Source: Balanoglossus misakiensis
Taxonomy: Eukaryota > Hemichordata
DNA: 64,000 bases
Direction of reading: 5' to 3'
NCBI GenBank assembly: GCA_040954595.2
Contig: CM082591.2
Span: 1,116,001 to 1,180,000, forward strand
The notes beneath the pieces were generated by a model. The model had not been told where the DNA came from. It did no database searches and was given only the letters and a program-made list of their open reading frames with translations. This document shows, in pieces, positions 12,599 to 23,400 of this stretch. How positions within the stretch are numbered: position 1 is the stretch's first letter; every line of letters starts with the position of its first letter. A program made the translations under genes and the position numbers.

Positions 12599-13011
12599 TG
12601 TCAATTTCTTTTTCAAATAACAACATATGAGTAGCAAGGAATGAATTGTCCAACATAGACAAATTATATCAACAACAGGAAAATAATTTTAATTAGTATG
12701 CTGTAAATATGGATGAAAACTAAATTTAGTATATATCATCATGATTCGAGAGTAATTTATGAATTACTGTTAAGACGGTTTGTCATTGTTTAGCGCCGGG
12801 ATTCATCAGCCCGTAGTCGCTCCACAAAGGTCACGTGACCATGAGTAGAGTAGAGTACTGTTCTCAGCTTGGCCTTCATTTTTTTTGGTTAAAAAATAGC
12901 TTTTCTAGCCATAATGATTGTACAGGATTTTGTGTGGTATTATCACAGGAAACTCAATATGATTTCTCGATGAGAAATCGACAGGAAAAAGTTGCCCTAT
13001 GAAAGGCATTT

Positions 13012-13126
13012 ACTTTTGTTTGCGTTTAACTGTGGCGATCACGTGAGGGTAAAAGTTTTTTGACAAGAAGATCACCAATTTAAGTTTGATGTCACGTGAT
13101 CGCCACAGTTCACCGCAAACAAAAGT
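13012..13126. repeat. Foldback repeat with 35-bp arms carrying CACGTG-type ends
   Basis: Arms at 13012-13046 and 13092-13126 are inverted copies with about three mismatches around a 45-bp loop. Each arm starts acttttgtttgcg (in its own orientation) and ends at gcgatcacgtga. This could be a short non-autonomous element or a hairpin. No target duplication was clear by eye. Confidence 0.7.
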
Positions 13127-13432
13127 ATATGACTGTCTATTGTGTAGACATGATGCTTTCAGTAATCAGTGTTAAAGATAAAACTGACGAAAGCATTGAC
13201 TGTATCTTGTATTTGAGAGATAATAAAGACATTTTTTTTCTATATGAATCATTTGTCTTGTTGTGAGTGACTTTAAATTTCACCCCATGATTCTCCATTG
13301 AGTAGCGAGAAAATTCTAGATCATGCAACCTATAAACAGTGGTTAAGATAGTATCTCTTGAATGTGCACTTCAAAGCGAGATTGCGAGATTTGCAGTACA
13401 TGTATGAACAGGTAGGCCTAAATGGCATATAG

Positions 13433-13440
13433 TGACGTCA
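13433..13440. promoter_or_regulatory. CRE/ATF palindrome TGACGTCA, distal to gene C
   Basis: A perfect TGACGTCA lies about 600 bases upstream of gene C's start codon. The function is inferred from the consensus only. Confidence 0.35.
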
Positions 13441-13891
13441 GTGTACTGATTGAGGCGAGGGGATTTCCATTAGTCTCGCCACTCATACGCATGCGTGGCA
13501 AAAATTGGGATTCCCCTTTATAATACCAATCCGTTCCTGTTGACTATTTTAATGCCTTCATGACAACGAATGTAACAATGAGTATACAGAGATATAGTTT
13601 ATCAGTAATATTAACCTATTCTACTGCCGCGAATTAGTTTGTTAACGTTCAAATTAGGCCCACTTTGCAAATATGCAACTGTGCTATATATTCTGAGCAG
13701 GACATTCATTGATTTAAGATCAACGTCTTTTAACAAAGTTGTGATAATAAAGGAAAACGCCTATGCACATCTATGGCAAGGCAACCCAATTGAAAATGAA
13801 TGTTTTTGGTGATGCAAAAATGTCAAAATAGTAATGGGATAAATAAGAATTGATCATCACATTGTTATGTGTGAATGTATAAAATTGACGA

Positions 13892-13899
13892 TGACGTCA
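13892..13899. promoter_or_regulatory. CRE/ATF palindrome TGACGTCA in the gene C promoter
   Basis: A perfect TGACGTCA lies about 135 bases upstream of gene C's ATG. It is followed at once by gaggtcaaaggttc, a DR1-like nuclear-receptor pattern. Position and palindromy favour a promoter role (inference). Confidence 0.45.
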
Positions 13900-14033
13900 T
13901 GTAGAGGTCAAAGGTTCGAAACGGGTATTTCCACACAACAGCTGTTTTACTTTTATATCTCTAATTGCTATAATAGAACACCACATATAAACACAAATTC
14001 ACGACTGTTCGGAGTTAAGTTAAGTCCTCTGAT

Positions 14034-15130
14034 ATGATTTTCTCGGTAAAACTACAATTTCTTGTAATTATGCTAAGTTTCAACAACATTTACACGTTCT
14101 GTGCTGTCATCAATCGATCGTATGCAATGCCTTTATTATCTCAACGACCAGAACTCGACTGTCTGCCTGGACAATTCGTCTATAGAATTCCAGCTGGAAT
14201 CTACACGAACGACAATGGAGTTGACCAGGCTATAGATCCAGGGTTTGTCTGTCGTCAGTGTCAAATCTGTCCCGTGGGGGCAGAGGTCGTTACAAGATGC
14301 AAGACCTTTACTGACACTGTGTGTGGAGGGTGCGTCCAGGAGGGGTATGTGTTTGATGAGGGGACCAAATCCTGCCAACCGTGGTACATTGTGGAGGGCC
14401 GACAAGAAGGCGACAAGAAAGAAGAAGTAACAACTCAACCGAGAGAGGAAGTCACGGAAAGTTCACCTGACTGTGATGAAAACCCTGACACCATTTCCTC
14501 AGCTGATGTTGACGCACTCTTCGTTGCCGCAGCAACGCTATTCGCTGTCGTCAGTTGTACAGCAGTTGTCTTGGTGATCATCGCAGCTGTGAGCGCTCAT
14601 TGCAACAGGAACAAGAAATCAAACTCGAAGAAAATTGATCCCTCGAAGATAGGTATGTAAATTGTTTTCTTTCAACTATAAACCTGAACCACAAAATGGT
14701 GATCTGAAACTAATGCTATCAGGGAAGTCCCCTAAACAATAGCCTACCAAATGAACTATATATCAACCGCTGTGTACATAAAGCCGTACAATCTAGATCA
14801 GATCAGCTGACAAGAGGATAAAGGTTCACGAATATCGTGAATACATCTGAGCGCATGGGCAGCTACACCAATGTTTAAAGGAAAACTTTGTAGTGCACCT
14901 GTTTTCTAACCAAACATACTTTCACTTTCGTTTCAGGACAAAATTTGCCAACCAATATTCCAAAACTTGACACGATGGAAGCAAAGGAAGGCTACACAAA
15001 TCTCAACTACACAGAGGATGACGGGAGACAACCTTGTTTGCCGCAACTGCATGAGGAGAAGGTGACTTCAGCGGGAAAGTCGGACCAAACAACGAAATGT
15101 TCCTGTGACGAAGCTGGCACTGTTTACTGA
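14034..15130 (+). CDS. TNF-receptor-like membrane protein, gene C
   Basis: Two exons, 14034-14652 and 14937-15130, phase 1 junction, about 270 residues. Signal peptide MIFSVKLQFLVIML..., one cysteine module (CRQCQIC, DTVCGGC, GTKSCQP), acidic stalk, membrane helix (ALFVAAATLFAVVSC...), basic HCNRNKK, and a tail opening GQNLPTNIPKLD with GYTNL as in gene A. Over 384 bases of exon 1 it differs from gene A at only about 11 positions, without indels, although A is inverted and about 8 kb away. Signal peptide, membrane helix and tail are far more different. An ATTAAA at 15249-15254 could be the poly(A) signal. No death domain. Confidence 0.83.
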
Positions 15131-17395
15131 GATGATGTCGTTCTTGCAATGGAGTCAAATGAAACATAAACTTCATTCATTATACTGCCTTACTGTATTT
15201 ACATTACTAAGTTATGTACCATCGGGATATACCATATGAGTTTAGTTGATTAAAGTTTGTTTGAAATTGATTTCTTTATAATTGTTTGAGTCGTTTCTGT
15301 TATGATTGTTTGTTTGGGACATTATCTACATGTTACCTGAGAAAACGATAGTCAAGTGTCTATCGAATGATGTAAATGCACAATGTGCAGAGACGCCATC
15401 TTATTTTGGAAGTATGAATTGTTGTCAAGGCACTGAATGCCACTGCAGGCCTGCAGCTCCCTGTCGTTCAAAATTTATTCCAAATTATTCTCCCCCAATT
15501 GTTCGTCATCCTTCACAAAATTATACCCACAAATTCGTTTCCTTAAACATGAATTGTATTGGTAATATTTAGCAGTAAATTGGTGGTTAAGCTTCAACAA
15601 ATTACTGATGTAGACGTGACGCCAAATGACCTCGCACTATTAGGTCCTGTGAACCCACTCCCAAGAACTCATTACATGCATGTGCAAGCATTGAGGTTGA
15701 TTAATTAACACTAACATGTCAAATTACCAGGTAATAAAACTGTTGATAGGGGAATATAGTTATCACAAAGAAGCCCATACAGTTTTCTTATAATCATACA
15801 CAAAACTTTAATGATAGTTAATTAGTGGCGAGAATAAAACGATTGAGAAATGAAATTCAAGTAAGCTTATTATTGTGCTGTACATTGCGTTAATGAAAAG
15901 GTCACAGTGCATGCATATGCTTATTAAGAAAAAGCCTAGAAACAGTGTTTGAAATTGCTTCACATGCGAAATTCATCATTTGTTGGATCATGATCGAATC
16001 TGCGAAACAATTCAACATTGATGACAAAATCACCTATGTCATGTCAATAACAGTTTCGGAAGCGCGGTCGAATGTACATCAACTAAGGTCCTATCAGTTA
16101 GCAATCAGCTATAACGTAAATGAGGGGGTCAAAGTTTTTTTTGTAGATATGAAATTTATATTGTATACATAAATTCTCTAAAAATGGGTTCAGTGAGAAG
16201 GAATTGAACTATGTGCTGACCAGCAACAAGAGCCAAATTAACGCGTTCGACTTCTTATAAGTTTGCTTTGAGAATTTAATCAATCATCCATTGAAACTGA
16301 ATACTTCTAACGTGACGCATTGAATTCATATAACTAATTATCATCATGTTAAGACTCTTAGCGGTTGATCGAAAATGATTACCTGGCCACAATGCACATT
16401 TCTCTGATGATTAATTTTGATATTAAGCAGCACCTTTTATTCCAATGCAATCATCTTTTCTCACCAATTTAACTCCCAAGACATTTCTTCAGGGAGATAT
16501 TGACTGTACACATACTTCAACCAAACAAGTCTGGCATTTAAACCCCAATGCCACTTTTACCATAATTATACTAAAAAAATTCAATACGCAACCGAGCGGA
16601 GTGACATTACTCTTCAAATAGGTTTTCATTGTCTGACTTGACCCAACTGTCGACGTGCACCTTTATAAGGACAACCAAAAAAGTCCCTCATGATATATAG
16701 CCTTGATTACTATAAGTAGATAACCTCTGGGGGATATTGCATGACTAATTACTATTTGCATGTCATTAAAAACTCGTGCGGCGATTGATGTTGAAAAGAC
16801 TCGGTAAATAATGAAAAGTTATTAATATATATTAATAACTTTTCATATATTTGTTTAATTTTAAATGTCGTGACGATGCACAATGCTAAAATAAATAAAT
16901 ATGTTTTCTTGTAAGAAACTGGATTGACTAATGATCTCCGCCAATACAGTTATTGACAAAGGATTTATTCCTGCATGGCAATTTCGTCTGTGTAATGTGC
17001 TCGGATGATCTTGTTCAAGGCAAGACTGCTCAGTTGTAGACAGAAGTAAAACGTTGAGTTGCTTGTCACTAATCACTTGTTGGCAGCTACTAGGACATCT
17101 AACGAATGCGCCCAGGGAAAAATTAACCTGAGGACAAAACGCTGGCTCTGCAGTTTTTCTCTTTAAATTGCAGCCGTATATGTGTACTCAAAAACTGACA
17201 ATGACTATAAAAGTTTAATAACAGTATTAATCAATCATCGTATAAAGCAATTAAAATACTTTCATCGTTGTGTATCTCTTCTTGGTTTCCATGGCACCCA
17301 TCCACGTCATCATCTATCGAACGCTGCCTAGCGACTCTACACACCTTCATAGTGTAGAGTCGGAGCAGTTCACGCACGGATGTAGACACAGAAAG
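15131..17395. other. Intergenic region upstream of the giant polycystin-like gene
   Basis: AT-rich and without supported genes. It holds the gene C 3' UTR, a perfect 36-bp palindrome at 16811-16846, and the likely promoter and 5' UTR of the downstream giant gene. Short frames at 15306-15572 and 15945-16172 have no recognisable product. Confidence 0.5.
16811..16846. repeat. Perfect 36-bp AT-rich palindrome
   Basis: The 18-base arm atgaaaagttattaatat is followed directly by its exact reverse complement, with no loop. It can form a cruciform. Its origin is unknown. Confidence 0.85.
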
Positions 17396-17498
17396 ATGGA
17401 TTGGACTCCGCAGAACAAAGTTTTCGTCAAGTCCGTTTTTGTGGCAGGAATTTTCCTTTTCTTGTGCGCTGATTGGTTCGTGGATGGGCAGGAGCCAG
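17396..17498 (+). other. Exon 1: signal peptide of the giant gene
   Basis: The frame opens [10 protein letters not shown] and has a hydrophobic core ([15 protein letters not shown]) typical of a secretory signal, then GQEPG and a phase 1 donor. An upstream in-frame ATG (17270) would add 42 residues and bury the signal, so the ATG at 17396 was chosen. The gap to exon 2 (17499-17952) holds nothing coding. Confidence 0.75.
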
Positions 17499-20400
17499 GT
17501 TTGTAACGTTCAAATTTTCCCATCACATTTTGAATCGCACCTGGAAATTTTGGCAATTTTATCTACGGCGGATAATTCACAAAATGATACGATATCAGTT
17601 GCAAGATGATCAAATTAGCCCTTCATTACTGGCGAAGTAAGTCTGTTTTCACACGTTGTGCCTTTGAATACATTGTCTTCAAGCGTAACTTGTGATCATG
17701 TTAACAACCTACATGCCAATGCAAACGCAAACTTCGAACCAAAAAATTTTTCGAACGTTTTGGAGGAGTTTGTATGTAAACAAATGCCAGCAAACTATAT
17801 AATTATGTTTTCCATAAACAACTAAAACTGCGAGGAAGAAAATCCTCTTAGAAGAGGTGTATCCCTGAATTTTTTTCAAACTATCGTAGAGTGGACCTTC
17901 ATATGAAAACAGTTTAACTTTATACTTTTCTCATTTACCTTTATTTTCGCAGACAACGAAAGCCCTGTTCTTACATGTCCCAGTGATAAAATCGTAAATA
18001 CTGATACCGGACAGGCTACAGCATATGTCACATGGGCACCACACCCCGCAACAGTCGTCGACAACTCTGGTGAGGCCATTACAAGCACAACCAATTACAA
18101 CCCCGGGAACTTTCCAATCGGTCCGACTGTAGTAACATACACTGCTAAAGATTCATCAGATAATACAGGTTCATGCTCTTTTACTGTACTGGTGAAAGGT
18201 AAATTCATATTTTCTCAATTTTCAATACCAGTAGATCAAAACTAACTTAGAAGCTGTAGAGATTATGAGCAGTGCAAGTTAACATCACATCTGAAGCATA
18301 CATACATATATACATGATGCTTGCATGCTTGCATACATAATTAATATAATTTAATATTTTCCTCAACTATATAGAGTGGTCCTTCATATGAAAACAGTTT
18401 AGCTTTACACTTTTCTGATTTACCCTTATTTTCGCAGACAATGAAAGACCAGTTCTTACATGTTCCAGGGATAAAATCGTAAATACTGATTCCGGACAGG
18501 CTACAGCCTATGTCACATGGATGCCACACCCAGCAACAGTCGTCGACAACTCTGGTGAGGCCATTACAAGCACAACCCCTAACAACCCGGGGAACTTTCT
18601 GATGGGCCTGACTACTGTAACATATACTGCTAAAGATTCATCAGATAATGAAGGTTCATGCTCTTTTACTGTACTGGTGGAAGGTAAGAATATACTTTTT
18701 CTCAATTTTCAATAGATTTAAACTAACTTAGAGATTATGTTCACAGCAACTTAACATCATATCTGTAGCATACATACATACATACATACATACATACATA
18801 CATACATACATACATACATACATACATACATACATACATACATACATACATACATACATACATACATACATACATACATACATACATACATACATACATA
18901 CATACATAGGGTACATACATACAATTAATATATTCTTCAACTATATAAAGTGGTCCTTTATACAAAGACAGTTTCACATTCCTGCGATTTCCATGGATAA
19001 TGAAAGAATACTTCTTAAAGCCCCAGTATTTCTCGTGTGCATCCATTTTTCATCATCGAAAAAAGCCCGTTTTTCCAGTACATCCATCATGGAATACTAT
19101 ATAATGAAGATGTAAGAAAAGTTTGGGCAATTGTAGCTACATGCAAGCCGAAAATATCGCCCGTAAAACTTGAAATGATGCGCGGGTTTGTTTACAACGG
19201 AAATGTTGTACATGTCGATCAGCAAACGTGCCACTTTGACATTTTGATGGTCAGACCATTTTCGGATTTGATCTGGTTCCATCGACTGATTTCTCCCATA
19301 AAGTTATCTTCCCAAAATTTCGCCGAATTAGTGCGCATTTCTTCGCTGAGTCGCTTGATTTGGGGCGACCAAACCTCTTCCGCATAGATTCACATTGGAG
19401 TGCGCATGCGCACTAGTCACGTGTGTCAACATTAGCCTGACTCACGTGACTTTCTGTCCGGACAGAAAGTCATTCTTCACTCGTTATATTGTAAATTGTA
19501 TGAGTTTATCAGCAGAGCTGGGGATGATGACTGTTCGATTCAGTATCAATTATCATCTACTTTTAGAAATTATAGATGCCGTTTCAAACAAAATTTTGCC
19601 CCTACGAGAAATACTGTGGCTTTAAATGAAAACAATTTAATGGGCACAAATTTTCTCATTTACCCTTATTTTCACAGACAACGAAAGACCAGTTCTTACA
19701 TGTTCCAGTGATAAAATCGTAAATACTGATTCCGGACAGGCTACAGCCTATGTCACATGGATGCCACACCCAGCAACAGTCGTCGACAACTCTGGTGAGG
19801 CCATTACAAGCACAACCACTGACAACCTGAGGAACTTTCCAATCGGTCCGACTCTAGTAACATACACTGCTAAAGATTCATCAGATAATGAAGGTTCATG
19901 CTCTTTTACAATACAAGTGGAAGGTAAAGTCTATTTTTCTCAATTTTCTGTACTGGTTGAATACTGGTAATAATGCCATTGTTTGCTATTTTAAATCAAT
20001 CTTTACTTGCCCGCAAGCTTTGGAGTTTATATGTAATTGTCTCTTACTAATGTCTACGCCTACAACAGAGTATGACAATGTGTTCTGCTGAAAATTTTCT
20101 AGATACTTCTGTGACTGAATGAAAATCACATTTTGAATTGGTAGGCTGTCGTATAATATGCTGTGGTATGTTACACAGGGATCCAATTTGTCTTACATGT
20201 GCATTTTAATTTCTTTTCAGACAATGAGCCCCCGACATTTAATAATTGCCCGAGTGATAAAGTGGAAAATGCCGATGACGGGTCAGATGGAACATCTGTC
20301 ACATGGGATGACATCACTGCGGTTGACAACAGTGGAATGGATGTTGAAATAGACTTGTTAACATTAAAGGGACCTGGTGCCACATTTCAGATCGGCACCA

Positions 20401-23400
20401 ATCCCGTCGAGTATGAAGCTGTTGACATTTACGGAAACTCTGCCATTTGTAGATTTGATGTGACTGTTATCGGTAAGTTGAAAACTTAAACTGATGAGAA
20501 TATTCGGACGGGCATTGAAATAATTCTGTTCTGTTGAGAATTTCTTCTTGATTTGATACTGTTTGTAAAACTACAAAAATATTTAGTTTGTGAACATTCT
20601 ATGTATTATATCATTGTCAAAACCAATGTATTAAATTTCCTTCAGCATATACTTAAGACATGTTCAGTAAGATCATCTGGTTGTAATTTGGACAAAAGCT
20701 GAACTATTGTAGCAGAACAACTCCATATCCTGAGACATTTTGACATTTTTCCCACTGTCATTTCAGACACCCAGCGACCAAGATTCACCAACTGTCCAGA
20801 TGATATACAGCAAAATTCTGACGCTGGGTCGGACAGGACAACAGTCACATGGCCTGATCTTAACGCAGAAGATAACAGCGGATCCGTTCAAATTACACTA
20901 CTGACAACAAAGGGTTCTGGAGACGAATTTATAATTGGTCCCACTCCTGTCACCTATAAAGCCAAGGATCCATCCAACAAGTTTGTAAAGTGCAGCTTCA
21001 CTGTGACCATCATTGGTAAGTTCTAAAGGCTCATACAAAATGCTAAATGGAATACAGATGGTACAGATGAAGTATCAGACACCTGGAAAATTTTACTGCA
21101 TTCCTGCCTGTACAGAGAAAACTGCCTATTAGCGACACCTCTGGGACCAGAAAATCTGTCCTTAAAAGAGAGGTGTCCTTAATAGACCAGGTAATATTCT
21201 TTTCAAGGTGTTACTTTTGTCTAAAAATTTTCCTTAAAAGAGGTTTCCTCATTAGAGAGTGTGACAGGTTTACTGTACATTGTAAAATGTCATATATCAC
21301 CAATGTGACGTACTTTGAATATTCCTTGCAGACAATGAAGTCCCAGAGATTGCTTGTATGGACCAACAGTCTGTAAGCACTGACCTGGGTAAAGCCTATA
21401 CGACCATATCCAATGACCCAGTTACTCTAAGGAGGGACAATTCTGGAAGTGTGACTTTGACCAGAGACAGTGATGCAGCTACTGAATATCATATGAGAAG
21501 CACAGCAACTATCACATATACAGCAACAGATCCATCAAACAATGCAGCCAGTTGTATCTTCCGATTCACAGTATATGGTATGTACGGTACATTTACACAT
21601 TTTACATGAAATAACATTAGCCTGGTCTATGTGTCCAGTATAGCCGGCTAATTAACATGAGTATAATGTACATTTTGGTGTATATGCTTATCACAGGTGT
21701 GAGAGGAATACACTTTATATATCTGTACACGTATGATTTGGTATTTTTCATTGCAGATGGTGAGCCTCCCAGTATTACTTGTCCTGACAGCCAGACTCAG
21801 AACACCGATGTGGACAGTGCATTCGCAGTGATTACATGGGACGAAGCTGATGTAATGGTGGACGACAATTCTGGAGAACCCGTTACTATAACACAGACGG
21901 GTGGCTTGACTTCAGGGGATAGTTTTCCTATAGGGCCAACAAGAATTGATTATACTGCAACAGACACAAGTGGTAATGTCAACTCCTGTTTCTTTGAAGT
22001 TACAATACAAGGTGTGTATTTAAGACATGTTGTTCTTCTTCCTATATTAGCCAGAACAACAACTGAACCTACATTTTTCTGTGTTTCAATACATGTAACT
22101 TAATTTTTCCTTTTGTAATATTAATTTAGTTCTTATTTCTTTATGCTTCCAGATCTACAGCCTCCACAGATAGAGTGTCATGATGACTTCAGCCAAAGCA
22201 CCGACGTGGGAAAAGACTTTGCAACAGTTTTGGTACCAGAACCAACTTTAGCTTGGGACAATTCTGAGCAGTGGAGTATCACGGGAAACGTTGAACCAGG
22301 GCAGGAAAATATAATCCCAATGGGACCAAAAGAAGTGTTGTATACTATCAGTGATCTGAGCGGCAATGAAGTTTCCTGCACCTTCTACATTGATATACAC
22401 GGTAGGCCCTCATGCACAGTTTGGAATTTGACATTTCAGTCAGTCAATGAGTGTAATAATTTTAATGAATCAATCAATCAATCAATAAACTGATTGATTT
22501 ATTGATTAATTAATTAATTATTTAATTAATAATCACAAGCATATTCAGAGTGGGCAAATAGTCTTTTGTTATGAATAACAGATTATGTCAGATAAGTTGT
22601 TGGGAACCTACTCTAAACATTTTCTTTCTTTTTCACATATTGCTCCAATCACAGATGATGAAAAACCTGTGTTTGAAAATTGCCAAGAAGATATTGAGGC
22701 ATACACAGATACCGGGAAACCGAATACAGCACTGTACTGGACGATTCCCACAGCAACCGATAATCATGGTGTGGCCCATGTACAGCCCCCAGACAAAGTA
22801 CCAGGTGCTATTTTTGGAATTGGTGAAAAAATTCTCATATACACTGCATATGACCATTCTGGCAATTCCCGGCAATGTAGAATTACTGTCAATATTATAG
22901 GTGAGTACAGTATCACCTGCATTTACAGGGGTCGAATGATGATTTTTGTGTGTGAAAATGTTCCTACTGGTACAAGAGTTCAGTCATGTTTTGCATCGAT
23001 AATTCTTTCATTTTTTTAAGTGTTTGCTACATGTTAGCAATAAGGATTGCAGATCACATGCAAACAATATTGTAGATTCTCGCGGAAAATGTGTGCTAAC
23101 ACAGCGTAATTCGAGCACCTAGACACGTACTTTTGACCATGTAAACTAGAGGTGACATAATGCCTTGTAAGTCTTGCTGTGATTCTGTTTCTGCCACAGA
23201 CGCGGAGTCGCCAGTTGTAACCTGCCCACCAAGTCAGAGCCATCACATCCCACTAGGCCCATATGTATGGAAAAATTGGCAACCTGTCGATGTGCATGAT
23301 AATTCAGGAGAAACAAGCTTTCCAACATGGGGGGTGGACGTCGGATCTCGTTGGGATGAAGATGCCACAGTGCCATTCTACACTGGTATACATGACATAG

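Larger units (their letters stand above)
12599..14033. other. Spacer between TNFR-like genes D and C
   Basis: Holds the 3' UTR of gene D, a hairpin-forming inverted repeat at 13012-13126 and, nearer gene C, two perfect CRE palindromes. An AATAAA lies at 13222-13227. No coding sequence was supported. Confidence 0.5.

Noticed and set aside
5166-15130. Death domains in the TNFR-like tails
   Set aside because: The tails are about 30-90 residues, hydrophilic and lack any six-helix hydrophobic pattern.
15306-15572. 88-codon Cys-containing plus frame
   Set aside because: No signal peptide, splice context or recognisable motif; lies past gene C's poly(A) signal.
18770-18922. CRISPR-like array
   Set aside because: A pure tetranucleotide microsatellite in eukaryotic DNA, with no spacers.
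18728-19046. Minus-strand open frames with YVCM repeats
   Set aside because: Translation of the TACA microsatellite; no coding features.
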